Below, piece after piece: positions 50,731 through 61,149 of a stretch of DNA of 64,000 bases (its first letter is position 1; every line of letters starts with the position of its first letter). Source of the stretch: Sipunculus nudus (Eukaryota > Annelida > Sipuncula > Golfingiida > Sipunculidae); NCBI GenBank assembly GCA_026874595.1, contig CM049319.1, positions 61,696,917-61,760,916 on the forward strand. The letters run 5' to 3'. Below the pieces are notes generated by a model that ran no database searches, was not told the DNA's origin, and saw only the letters and a program-made list of their open reading frames with translations. The position numbers were made by a program, and so were the translations under genes.

Positions 50731-51245
50731 TGCTGCAGATGTACATGACCAACCACTGCGACGTCAGTAAGATGTACACAAACATGCATTTTCATTCATT
50801 CTGTGTTAACCAAGTGATTTTAAAACATTCCTATTTTTAAAAACGTAAGTCAGTTCTAAAGTCTCTTACAGAATTGTGCAATTTCTTTCAGGTATACAAG
50901 AAGTACTAAAGTTTGATAATAAGGTAGTTCCATCGGGGAGAAAAATCCAAGTAACAAATACAAAAATGAGGTGTGACAACACGCCACCTTCCACAAAAGG
51001 GTAGAGAAAAAAAGATGTTTCTTGTTTTCATCTTTCGTGAATAACTGAATAGCTTTACTTAAAGCAATGGCACTCTAAATTCTAATCGCCGGTTATGTGA
51101 GCCCATTTAGGACGAGCACCAGTAAAATAATGACGTGTCATCGCGTTACAATCGACATGGTTTTTTTCCGTGCATTTTTTAAAGCTGAGGTCAAGTTTCC
51201 TAGAATCAGTTTACAAATTTGAAAGTTTTCACATTCTGTAAGTGT

Positions 51246-51536
51246 TTACAATTTAAGTAAATTACCTGATGGCGTTGGGCCTGCTGCAATCGTATACCTG
51301 AAAGAACCTCTCACCACGATTGCGTTAATCTTCACAAATGGTTGACATATCAACTCGGGGATAGAATTCTCTAACTTCATGTGATCGATGGGTCCTAAAT
51401 AAAAAACGTTGATTTTTAAACCAACGTCATTAACAATGAAAGGTGCCAAATGAAAAAACTTGGCAGCGCCATGCAGGAGTAGGCAGGAACAATTGACACC
51501 AAAGATGAAGAAACGCAGCCCATATGCGCCTTTCAA
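51246..51536 (-). other. Unassigned open frame, 96 codons
   Basis: Minus-strand frame. A possible acceptor (TTTTTTATTTAG) lies inside it at about 51405, and CCATCAG|GTAATTT at about 51262 could be a donor, so an exon is conceivable. I recognise no domain with confidence; a faint resemblance of the middle part to a receptor beta-strand segment is too weak to use. More likely chance. Confidence 0.12.
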
Positions 51537-52282
51537 AGCAGCGTAACTTTGTGATATGTTTCACTGTTTCTTTAACAACCAATGCCATTAAGTGGCCAAG
51601 CCCTTCTCGTTTAAGATAATGGATAAAAATTATAAAAAAACTAGGTTTGAATGAGCCCAGAGTGCCTATAATACCAGTAAGGTTAGATTAGAAATGCAGT
51701 CACGCACCTGCTTCGCTTAAAATGATGGCAATCTGAGATACTTTTGTTTTTATGTGAAGTTGGACAACTTGGGAAATATTTTCCGAGGGTCGGGAAGCCG
51801 AAACTTTGTGCTACATTTAAATCATTTGAAATGCGCAGTTAAGGTATAAATAGAAAATGTATGGTTATTCTAACTCTGCTCCATTGTGAAAGCAATCAGC
51901 ACTTTGTTACTATTTAATGGTTCGCAAACAATAGTCGAGGTAGCTTTCTACACAATCAATAAAAAAGATAGAACTTACTAAAACAGATAGTTTACTGATA
52001 TAGATAAACTATATATGCATATACTATATACACTATATACTATAAATTATGTGAATATAATCATTTGTATAATTGTTTTGATTCAGTGGCAAATGCACAT
52101 TATACAAAAGTATCAATAACTATTAATCTGTTTTTGGATCTGTTTGCTTCATGTTCGTGGGTTTAAATATTTTTGTACAAATTCACAGCACACAACACTT
52201 CTAAATAAAAAAAATCTAGATTGTAAACAAAAAAAACACTGGCTTCTTTATTTTTTTTTTTTTATTGTTTTAACATCATAAC

Positions 52283-53306
52283 ATGGCAGATTTCAAACCT
52301 GAGGCATTTGTTGAAGATCCAGACCGAAATAATTTGAATAGTTGACAAAAGATCAGTTGTTGCGTTTGGGACAACACTAAGGGCTAGGTGTGATACAAGG
52401 AAAAAACGCTTTTAGAAAGCCTAATATCATTGCTAAAATCATGCAAGATCTAGTTAGCAAAGGTTTAATATATTGAGTGAAGTGGAAACATAAAAAAAGA
52501 CAGCCCTGCAATGCAGTTAGAATTATAAAAGTTAGAAATGCAACATGAACTAGCATTTAAACAATTAGAATTAGGAAAACAAAGAGAAGAGAGGAAAGAA
52601 CATGAAAGTTTAAAACATTAAGAATTAGAAAAAAAAACGAAGAGAGGGAAGAACATGAAAAGTTAGAATAAGAAAGACTTGAAAAGAAAAAGAAATTGAG
52701 TTACAACGACTGGAGTAAGAAAGACAAACTAGAACATAGTCTACGTGCTGCCCTACTCACAGTTTTGTTGTTACTTAACACATTAGACTTGTCCCACCTT
52801 TTCAAGAAAAAGAGGTTGATAAACATTATTTACACTTTTAATAGGTAGCTGAAAATTTGAAATGGCCTAAGGAAAATTGGACTATGCTATTACAAGGTGT
52901 ATTGACTGGCAAGGCCAAAGAAATTTATACAGAAGCTGCTGCTGACTATGACCAGGTTAAACGGTTAATCCTAAAAGGTTATGAGTTAGTTCCGGAGGCT
53001 TACCGCCAGCAATTCAGAAATTGAAGCGCAAAGAACAGACCTATGTAGAATTTGCTAGGTCGACAGAGCAGTTGTTTGATTGCTGGTGTGGTTCTAAAAA
53101 TGTAATGAAAGATTATGACAATTTGCGCCAGTTGATTTTACTAGAAGAATTAAAGCGCTGCATCAACGTAGATGTTAAAACATTTTTTTATGAGAAAAGT
53201 CCTGAAACACTTGACATTGCTGCTCAATTGGCTGATGATTATTCATTAACCTATAAAATGCCTTTACTAGAAAATCAAACCAGTCATTCACAAAGAAGAA
53301 TGTAAA
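52283..53306 (+). pseudogene. Gag (capsid region) of a gypsy-class retrotransposon, broken
   Basis: Starts with ATG at 52283 (MADFKPEAFVEDPDRN), soon interrupted by TGA in the reading NNLNS*. A Lys/Glu-rich coiled-coil-like part follows (52480-52740), with more stops. From 52857 the capsid signature is legible: ENLKWPKENWTMLLQGVLTG, YELVPEAYRQQFRN, then from 53021 KRKEQTYVEFARSTEQLFDC. This is the SCAN-like capsid fold of this retroelement group (family knowledge). At least three stops and several frame changes mean it makes no intact Gag. It lies directly upstream of the protease and integrase remnants in the same orientation. Confidence 0.85.
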
Positions 53307-53720
53307 TCAGTATGGTCAAAAGAAGTTTAAAACGCAGTAACCCAGTGCTAGTAGTCCTGATAGTTAAACAAAGTCAAAGAATCTCTGTAATTATTGCAAA
53401 AAGAAGGTCATCTTATATCTGACTGCTTGAATCTTGCAAATAAACCAAAGAGTAAACCATCTGGTTTTGTTTTTAAAATCTATGCATAGCATAGGACAAG
53501 AGCCAAGCTCTTTTCATGTAAATAAGGGGTACAACTCCTTTATTGAATCTAATAAAGAGTTTGATGCTAGGGAGGCCTACGTGCCGTATGAATCAAAAGA
53601 AGAATCCGTAGCTTGCGGGGTGAAAACCTCATTTGATTCCTGTGAGGAATTTGATAAGGCTAGGTCCTTTCAAGACTCCTGCGAGGAGTATCCACTTAAT
53701 AAGGCTAAGTCTCTTGCGTG
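53307..53720 (+). pseudogene. Gag nucleocapsid region with frameshifted zinc knuckle
   Basis: CNYCKK at 53386-53403 and GHLISDC at 53406-53426 are the two halves of a CCHC knuckle (C-X2-C-X4-H-X4-C). They lie in different frames, so a one-base change breaks the knuckle. Downstream, 53434-53721 is an open, acidic, Ser-rich stretch without a known domain, perhaps the Gag-protease linker. Confidence 0.75.
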
Positions 53721-53959
53721 AGTATTTCAAATTTGGCCAGGTCCTCTTATGACAAACAGAGGTTTGTTTCTGCTGAGAAAAATTCCTCTGTTGACTCCCA
53801 TGAGGGCTTTGTATGTACCAACGATGTAGATTCCTTTAGTGACTCTACAAAAACAGTTAATGACTGACACTGTCAGTGTCAGTTCTTTGTTTGATGATAC
53901 TGAGGTAGTAGATGAGGTAGTGACTCTGAAATGGAGTTATTTGAGCCATTCATACATGA

Positions 53960-54480
53960 TGGTTTTGTATCACTTTCAAGTGATTTTTCAGATTCTCCCC
54001 CTATTAAATTTTGATGGACACTGTTTCAGGCCAAACTCTCATGTTAGCAAACATTATTCTAATAGGTCTTTTACTGGTGCACATGCACTTGTTATTGGTG
54101 TGTTTTCAGACAAGCACACTTCAGTTCCGCTTCACAGTGTAAATTTAAATTCATAATTGTTTCTGGGAATATTACTGTGGGCATAAGAACTACTTTACCT
54201 TTAAAGGGAATTCAGTTGCTACTGGGCAATGATGTAGCAGGTGACAAAGTACAACATGTACCAATAGTGACAGAAAAGCCGTCACTTAATCAGGACACTG
54301 GTCCTGAAGGTCAGAAAATTCCTGGTTTGTATCCTTCATGTGCTGTAACCAGATCTATGGCCAAGAAAAACACACATGAGGATAATGGTCCGGGTAATAA
54401 CACTCTGGGAGTCACTAGTGACTCGTCTAACAACTCGCTCGTACAGGATGCAGCATTTTCCAGGTCAGAACTTACTCGTA
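53960..54480 (+). pseudogene. Retropepsin (aspartic protease) remnant
   Basis: The expected active-site region reads ILMDTVSGQTLML around 54006-54040: Asp-Thr is kept but the following Gly of D-T/S-G is Val, so activity would be lost. LPLKGIQLLLGNDVAGDKV at about 54190-54250 is the typical C-terminal protease motif (G...LLLGNDLAG type). A stop at about 54153 separates the parts. It sits between Gag and integrase as in related elements. Confidence 0.75.
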
Positions 54481-54487
54481 GAACAGC

Positions 54488-55347
54488 ATGAGGACCCTGA
54501 TATTTCATGTTTGTTTCTCAGGGCAGTTTCCCAAAGATGAACTGTCACAGAACCAAGTTTGTTTCTATGTTAAGAACGGAGTGCTTATGCGTAAAAGGCG
54601 ACCACCTGACGTATGCACTGATGATCAGTGGGCCATCAAACATCAAATAGTAATGCCCAAAGCTACCGCAATGAAATTCTAAGCATGGCACTAGAGGCTC
54701 CTTTATCTGGCCATTTAGGTATAAATAAAACATATTAGAAAGTAAGTACACACTTCTATTGGCCTAATCTCAGGACAGATGTTGTACAATACTGTAAATC
54801 ATGCCATACATGCCAGATGGTAGGCAAGCCCAATCAGAATCCTCCTAAGGCCCAACTTAGGCCTATTCCTGCTTTCGAGGAACCATTTAGTAGGATTATT
54901 GTTGACTGTGTTGGACCACTGCCTAAAACAACCAGAAAGACTGTGATGAAGGAATCCACCTATTGCTGTTTGCTGTCAGAGAATCCTTTCAAGAGTCCTT
55001 TGGGTTTCAGTCCCTTTGAACTAGTTTTCGGACACTCAGTTCGAGGTCCATTAAAACTGCTTAAAGAAAAACTCTTGTGTGAAAATCCTGATTCTCTTAG
55101 TTTATTGCAGTATGTCTCAGACTTTCGTACTAAACTATACAATGCTAGAGAGATTGTAAAGTCTAATCTTATATCTGCACAAAGTAAAATGAAAACCAAG
55201 TATGACAAGCACAGTGTAAGTAGGACGTTTGAGCCTGGTGAAAAGGTCCTTTCCTTACTACCCATCCCTAGCAGACCTCTGCAAACTCGGTATTTTGGTC
55301 CTTACATTGTTGACAAGAAAGTCAATGATTTAAATTACATACTATGA
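54488..55347 (+). pseudogene. Integrase remnant lying upstream of RT
   Basis: The N-terminal part (54515-54830) gives GHLGINKTY and FYWPNLRTDVVQYCKSCHTC, the zinc-binding HHCC domain, with its first His replaced (EAPLSGH) and stops or frameshifts around 54680-54735. The core begins RIIVDCVGPLPKT (first catalytic Asp at about 54905). It then jumps directly to a late segment, NPFKSPLGFSPFELVFGHSV, so most of the catalytic core, including the second Asp and the Glu, is deleted near 54935-54965. The C-terminal domain (GEKVLSLLPIPSRPLQTRYF, GPYIVDKKV) ends at TGA 55345-55347, followed by CHVNML. The integrase is placed before RT, unlike standard gypsy pol. Confidence 0.88.
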
Positions 55348-55394
55348 ACACCAGATAGGCGTAAGAAAAAACAAATGTGCCATGTTAACATGTT
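55348..55394 (+). pseudogene. Integrase-RT linker, first part
   Basis: TPDRRKKKQMCHVNML continues the integrase C-terminal reading after the TGA; CHVNML is the usual motif near the end of this region. It is cut by the insertion at 55395. ATGTT at 55390-55394 is repeated after the insertion. Confidence 0.65.
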
Positions 55395-55545
55395 ACGAAG
55401 ACAAAAAAATAGGGGAAAATCCTGGGTCGATCCTGGAGTCGAACCCAGGTCGGTGGCGTACAAGTCCGGCGTTCCAATCGCTTCGCTAGCAAAGCAAGCT
55501 TCACTAGCGAGACAGTTCGGTCCGCTTTTATGTCACCGCGTAACA
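55395..55545 (-). mobile_element. tRNA-like short insertion (SINE-like) in the IN-RT linker
   Basis: The 151-bp insert is flanked by ATGTT (55390-55394, 55546-55550). On the minus strand it has an A box (TAGCGAAGCGATTGG, 55474-55488) and a B box (GGTTCGACTCC, 55435-55445) about 28 bp apart, with GCCGGACTTGTA at the anticodon position (Thr-UGU-like). It ends in CCCCTATTTTTTTG. Insert plus duplication total 156 bp, a multiple of three, so the surrounding frame stays open. Expected stem pairing is poor, so it is not a functional tRNA. The 5-bp duplication is shorter than usual for SINEs. Confidence 0.75.
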
Positions 55546-55815
55546 ATGTTGAATTTATATAATGACAAAAATAGTACATCAGATGTTGTACATAATGTTA
55601 CTGCTGTTAATAGTGTAAAAACTGACCCTGACACAGTTAAAGTAGATACTGATTGTAAGTGTGATGTAGACAGTGTGGAACAGAACCACTAAAAAACTCA
55701 GACGTGCTTAACAAACTGGATGCCAAACTGTAATACCTTACCGCACAACAACAGCAAGGCCTCAAGAACCTGCTGCAAAATTATTAACATTTTAGAGTTA
55801 TTCCAACGCAAACTA
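55546..55815 (+). pseudogene. IN-RT linker, second part
   Basis: MLNLYNDKN resumes the interrupted reading, followed by a Thr/Asp/Val-rich stretch to a stop at 55690. It then continues in another frame as LNKLDAKL, LTAQQQQGLKNLLQNY to about 55785. The latter is the type of helix that precedes RT in this group. Confidence 0.6.
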
Positions 55816-56500
55816 ACATATTGTGCCATGACGTCAATGTTGGCGAGGCAAGCGCAGTTAAGCAGCATCCTTATAGACAGAATCCAGAAAAACAAAAGTA
55901 TCTCCAAGATGAGGTCCAATATTTACTTGACAATGGTTTTATTGAACCTAGTAACTGTAACTGGAGTTCACCATGTATTCTTGTACCAATACCTGATGGA
56001 AGTTACCGTATGTGCACAGTTTATCGAAAACTGTTCTCTGTCACCAAGACTGACGTGTTTCCGATTCCGAGGGTCGATGATTGTATTGATAGAGTCGGTA
56101 GCTCCAGATATGTCTCCAAGTTTGACTTGCTAAAAGGATTCAGGCAAGTTCCGCTGACAGAACAAGCGAAAAAAATGTCCGCATTTGTAACGCCGCAAGG
56201 ACTGTACCAGTATAAAGTTATGCTGTTTGGCATGAAGAACTCGCTGACCACGTTCCAGCGCCGCATCCATATGGTTGACAAGGACATTAAGGGCTGCAAA
56301 TACGCGACACTTTGGAGAAACATCTGCAAATTCTCCGCGACCTCTTCGAAGGATTCAGCGAAGCACGTCTGACCATCAACTTAGTCAAATCTGAGTTTTG
56401 TCATGTTCAAGTAACATTTTTGGGTCATATTGTAGGGCAGGGTCAAGTAAAACCTGTTGAAGCTAAAATAAGAGCTATTTCTGCATTTCCTAGACAATAA
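55816..56500 (+). pseudogene. Reverse transcriptase, catalytic box deleted
   Basis: The open frame from 55821 shows the gypsy-class RT series: VKQHPYRQNPEKQKYLQDEV, LLDNGFIEPSNCNWSSPCIL, VPIPDGSYRMCTVYRKL (usual TDYRKLN, so Asp to Val and Asn to Phe), VFPIPRVDDCIDRVG, KFDLLKGFRQVPL (first catalytic Asp at 56124), SAFVTPQGLYQYKVMLFGMK and FQRRI. After DIKGC (56295) the YxDD segment is missing and the frame shifts. The reading resumes at 56312 as EKHLQILRDLFEGF and continues LTINLVKSEFCH, VTFLGHIVGQGQV. The enzyme would be inactive. It follows integrase, and RNase H follows it. Confidence 0.93.
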
Positions 56501-57068
56501 AACAAAAAGCAAATAATACATTTTCTTGGTATGGTTGGTTACTACAGGAAGTTTTGTCCAAATTGTTCTGCTGTAGTTGAACCTTTGACTAATTTGTTAA
56601 AGAAGAAACAAAAGCTTGTATGGAATGTTCAGTGTGAAAATGCATTTCAGAATTTAAAAGTATTTCTGCAAAGTTCACCAGTTTTAGCAGCTCCAGGCTT
56701 TTTTGTACCGTTTAAGGTAGTGATACAGCTACTGGTGCTGTGTTTTTACATGAAGGCAGTGATGGCATAGATCATCCAATTTGTTATTTTTCAAGAATGT
56801 TTAATGCAAACCAGAAAAACTACTCCACTATTGAAAAAGAATGTTTGGCTTTGATTTTGGCATTGCAACATTTTGAAATTTATGTTACTTCATCAGTCAA
56901 GCCTCTCATTGTCTTCAGCGATCACAATCCCCTCACGTTCATGAACAAGTTGAAGTGTAAAAATTAAAGATTGTTGAGATGGAGTTTGTTTTTGCAGGAT
57001 TACACTCTTGAAATCGGACACATTAAAGGGAAAGACAATGAACTTGCTGATTGCTCATCGAGATGTTA
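56501..57068 (+). pseudogene. RT connection and RNase H domain, frameshifted
   Basis: After a stop at 56498, FLGMVGYYRKFCPN..VVEPLTNLLKKKQKLVWN (from 56522) is the RT-RNase H connection. RNase H follows as SDTATGAVFLHE, IDHPICYFSRMFNANQKNYS, TIEKECLALILALQHFEIY and FSDHNPLTFM, ending IKGKDNELADCSSRC with TAA at about 57067. A frameshift near 56716-56720 removes the residue series around the first catalytic Asp, and a stop at 56965 interrupts the C-terminal part. It ends about 120 bp before the LTR, with nothing like integrase after it. Confidence 0.9.
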
Positions 57069-57186
57069 ATGAAATGTTGTAAACCAGATGTTTATGTTAT
57101 ATTTTTGAAATATTGTAAAAATTTAGTGATTGTGATCGCAAATAGAATTTTTTTTTAGAAAACTTTTTTTCTTACGGGAGACGGAT

Positions 57187-57740
57187 TGTTACAGGTGTTT
57201 TTTTTATTGTGAGCTGTTGACATTCTGATTCGTGTTAGGCAGGCTCTGGTTTATTGTGCACAGGAGTGATACCTGTGTCTGTTAGGCAAGCATAGTCCGT
57301 TGCCATGGGAGACGCGCGAGCCGGGCCGGCCCTGGTGTGGGGTCTGATGTGTAGAGACGCAGCGTTCCAGCTAATCTGGAATTTTCTGGGCTGTTCGCGC
57401 TGTATGAGCGAGTGTCTTGTATTGTTCTTTGGGATGTTCGTGAAATAGAAGTTTCTAGGCTATGGGGTGAGAAGCTATAAAATTGGGACTGTGTTTGGAG
57501 CCGAGAGAGGGAAGAGAGACATATGCCAGCAGACACGGAAGAGTGTGAGTCAGTTTGTTGACCTTTCCGATAATTGCAGCGTCATATATATATATATATA
57601 TATACATATGTGTGTGTGTGTGTGTGTGTTCAAATACAAATGTATTATACTTATCGAGTCATTTTGTAAAACGTTTGCAAGACCACAGAAAATCATCGCT
57701 AGTAAAACTAATAAAACAATAATAATAATACGCTAATAAA
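57187..57740 (+). mobile_element. 3' LTR of the gypsy-class element
   Basis: A purine-rich CGGGAGACGGAT (candidate polypurine tract, 57175-57186) directly precedes TGTTACAGG, a plausible LTR start. TATAAAA at 57476-57482 is the promoter TATA box, followed by a purine-rich leader (GAGAGAGGGAAGAGAGAC) and GACCTTTCCGATAATTGCAG. A (TA)n(GT)n tract at 57584-57630 lies inside or at the end of the LTR, so the 3' boundary is uncertain (57575-57740). It is homologous over its promoter part to the minus-strand solo LTR at 19928-20644. No matching 5' LTR was found upstream of Gag. Confidence 0.7.
57584..57630. repeat. Compound (TA)n(GT)n microsatellite
   Basis: TA repeats, CATATG, then GT repeats, following the LTR leader. 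Confidence 0.95.
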
Positions 57741-57949
57741 AACATTGAAAGAGCATGCATTTCAACCGAACTGAATTAGTTCAGGGAAACAGCCTTTATA
57801 ATCACCACCTGACGATGATGATTATAGAAAAAAGTATAAAAAAAAGTATCCATCCCTGTAAGAAGTATGAAAAAAGTATCAAAAGGAATCTTGCCTAAAA
57901 GAGTATGTTACTTTTAAAAAAAGAATACAGTGGCAGCACTGCTTATGCA

Positions 57950-59715
57950 GACCTGTGCAATAGGCTATATATCATGAATAATGCTTCTATGCTGAACCAT
58001 TATTTTTCAAGTACATGTGTGACATGTAAATGTACAATGGAAGAACTAAACATTTTTAACCCGAGTATATTTCAATAACACAAACGTCACTCCTGAAATA
58101 CTGGCGTTGATGTACACAACAAAAAATTAGAATAGGTGGTCTACGAGAAAACTACCAAAGATGCATGGACTGGCTAAAATTTCGGGCTGATACTCTAAAC
58201 TTCTCAGTCAAGCGCACTTGCATGACCAAGCTCAACTAAGAAAGGTAGTTGAACCCAAGTGAACCGAAATTTAAGTGCAGGTGTAGCTACTGCAATGAGA
58301 GAACTCTTGGCCTGTTTTCTAATAAGATACAAATTTCAGTCTGCCAAAGCTATAAATAAATCCATACTGAAACTTGGCCTATTGCCAAGTCTGAGATAGC
58401 TGGCAGTCTGTCAAACTATTTAAAGGCACTATCATGGCATGTTGCAAAACCTGCTTCTACATACCGTAAGACTTTAGTATCAATACTTTTTTCAAGCTGT
58501 ACATTCATCTGATTTTTCATCAAAATGCTTAGAATAATAAGAGATGCCTATTGAAAGCAATATCAGAATACAGGTATATTTCATTCATGGATCTATCTTA
58601 CACATAAGCTTGGTATGGAACCAGTGACTTACGTTACCTGTACAGCTCTACTTACAATCTCAAAGAGTGCAGTTTGTCAATACACTAAATCTGCTATAGC
58701 TTTGTTTACCAAAGTATCTCCCAGTCCTTTCATTGTTAAAGGTCCAATAATTCTGCCGAAATCATTTAAGTAAACTTGAACAAAGGCCATCTAAGAATAA
58801 ATTTTGTGCAGTGTTACAGAAGTTGAAACAATAGTTTTGCAGAAGAAGACTTTTGCAGTCCTCAATTTTAAATAAGCTTACTTATGGCAACAAGACCAAC
58901 TTCAGCTTTCTGTGACTCTGCCAAAAATCAATGAACACAATATATTCTTTTACAATTTAAAGAACCTTACCCAAGGATAATTCATGTGAACAATTAAACC
59001 ATTCAGCTTGACAATTTCATCATAAAACATATTTAAGCTGAAAAAGGGTATAATTACGAGGTTTTAGTCCGTAAAAACAGGTCGATGTAGGTGGCGCCAC
59101 AAAAACCTCAATTTTAAATATGATTCATGTGACTAACATTTGCACAAAACCTGGTGATACTAGCTCCTGTCGTTTCTGAGATATTAGTATGTTTACTTGG
59201 CCGAATGACTATATTTATATTTCTATAACTCGTCCAAAATTAATTGAACTCAAACCATTTGAACAAACGTGAAAGAGCTAGTCTCTGGGATTATATCTGT
59301 TAAACATTGAACAATATGGCTGAATGATTTCGGAGAATAAGATTTTCTAAGGTTCCAAGCTTTTTCTCCGTAAAATGTTAATTGATGCAGGTGGTGCCAC
59401 AAAACCCTAAATCCCACAACATTTGATTTGTGACTGATTTTTGCGTAAAATTTGGGGATGCTAGCTCCTGCTATTCCTTAGAAGTTATGGAATAATGTAC
59501 TGATGACCGATGACCCCCCGTACAAAAAAGGTCGATACTAATGTGAACAACATTTGCATAAAATTTGGTGATGATAGCTCCAACCATTTCTGATATTATA
59601 ATATTTGGATGCTTTTTTTCCGGTAAATGACTAAGTTCAGTTCCAGTAACTCGGCCAAAAACCACCAAACTGGAACCATTCAAATCATCTTGAGAGAGAT
59701 TGTTTTTGGGATAGT
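57950..59715 (+). repeat. ~1.8 kb non-coding repeat, copy A
   Basis: Collinear with 61985-63965 at an offset of about 4250 bp. Shared landmarks include CTTGGCCTATTGCCAAGTCT (58374; 62622), GATGCCTATTGAAAGCAA, TTTTGCAGAAGAAGAC (58835; 63082), GTGGCGCCAC (59091) and GCAGGTGGTGCCAC (59389). Identity by eye is about three quarters with few indels. It contains one GGCGCCAC-type tandem unit at its left end (58105-58195) and three sub-units in its right third whose shared text is TTTGGTGATGATAGCTCC. No frame is conserved between copies, so non-coding. Confidence 0.88.
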
Positions 59716-60002
59716 ATGGTATAACAACGAATGGCGGACGACGCTACACGATCGAATAAGCTCACAGGTTCGTTAAATACCTCTCGAATATAAAAGCAAG
59801 AACAGTTTACATGCCCGCACCAGCAGGTTCGTCTTAAAAAACGCGACTTTGAAAAACTGCATGTTTTATATATTCATTTCGGCATTTATTAAATTTATTT
59901 GATAGCATGCATACAGGAATTATAAATTTTACGTTTAGATAGCTGCAGATACGTAGCTACAGACTTACATTATATTCCCACCAGGGAACCAACTCCTCCA
60001 GT

Positions 60003-60005
<3 letters not shown>

Positions 60006-60070
<65 letters not shown>
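60006..60070. repeat. (TA)n microsatellite
   Basis: About 65 bp of TA repeats between the two copies of the large repeat. Confidence 0.95.
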
Positions 60071-60073
<3 letters not shown>

Positions 60074-60664
60074 GTATACAGTGTTGTGATTGCAAGGTCA
60101 TTTGCAACAATTTTTACCTATTCTCGCCTAAAATTGTACTAAAATGAGGTTTGAGACTTTGGGAGAAGCGAATTTCTTTTTAATGTTGAGAATCATTACG
60201 GGCTGATTTTACGCCCTGTTGAATCCTGTCGGTGAGATTGTACATTCTCATGTCACGGTCTATAAATTGTGGCTTCTGGGAGCCACTTGGTTTTCTAATT
60301 GAAGGTATAAAACATTAATTATAAGAAAAGACTGTGTACTCATTAACACTACTTCCTCGAGGGAAATCATGCATGGGAACTCAAAGCTTCTTGGGGAGAC
60401 ACAGAGATAGGTTATATTACATTACATGACATTTCAACGTCTTGTCGATTTATGAAAATATAAGGCCATCTGATATTTATGACCAAGATCACACTTTTTT
60501 TCATACACGGAACATACACAGAAAACATGGGATGAAACAGGATGTCAGACAGGTAGGGGGTTGGGGGCCTAACACTTTTGCAACACAGATTAACACGTGT
60601 GTCAGGACTTCCAGCATAACTCTCGCAAGCATAAGTATATACAGTGGCGTCAATTTATCTTCCT

Positions 60665-60709
60665 GGGGGGGGGGGGGGGGTTGACTCGCACACAGACACA
60701 TACACAGTT

Positions 60710-60758
<49 letters not shown>

Positions 60759-60760
60759 CT
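60665..60760. repeat. G16 homopolymer and nearby (TA)n tract
   Basis: Sixteen G at 60665-60680, CACACA-rich spacer, then TA repeats from 60719. Confidence 0.9.
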
Positions 60761-61149
60761 CCTGGTTAACGTCTGTATGACACAATTTAAATATCCCCCA
60801 CCTATATTTACGCCCCTCAGTATATAGATAAATGATTCGAGGCGTAAAATAAGCGCTGCTTCTCTGTAACTAAAAGGCTTAACGTATATTTTTTCCTATT
60901 TAATAAATTATTTGGTCGAAAAAAGGTGGACACTCTCCCCTGCGCCCCCTCTCAATCCTCATTTTACAAAAAGAATAAGCCACAAATGCTTCAGGGGTGT
61001 GAACGGGTTTGCATTTATTAAATGAAAGACTTTTTTGAGTTGCGCATTTCTCCCTTTTTCGCTTTGTGACATTCAATTCAAATGCCGTGAATTGCTATGA
61101 ACTTGTTTTTGTTTAATTTCAAATAAACAGTTATGGGCAAGTTGGATCA

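Noticed and set aside
55430-55490. Functional tRNA-Thr gene on the minus strand
   Set aside because: The 3' side of the anticodon stem and the acceptor stem are not complementary; it is part of a short insertion in a dead retroelement.
56021-56329. Minus-strand frames across the RT and integrase regions
   Set aside because: Shadows of the + strand retroelement coding sequence.
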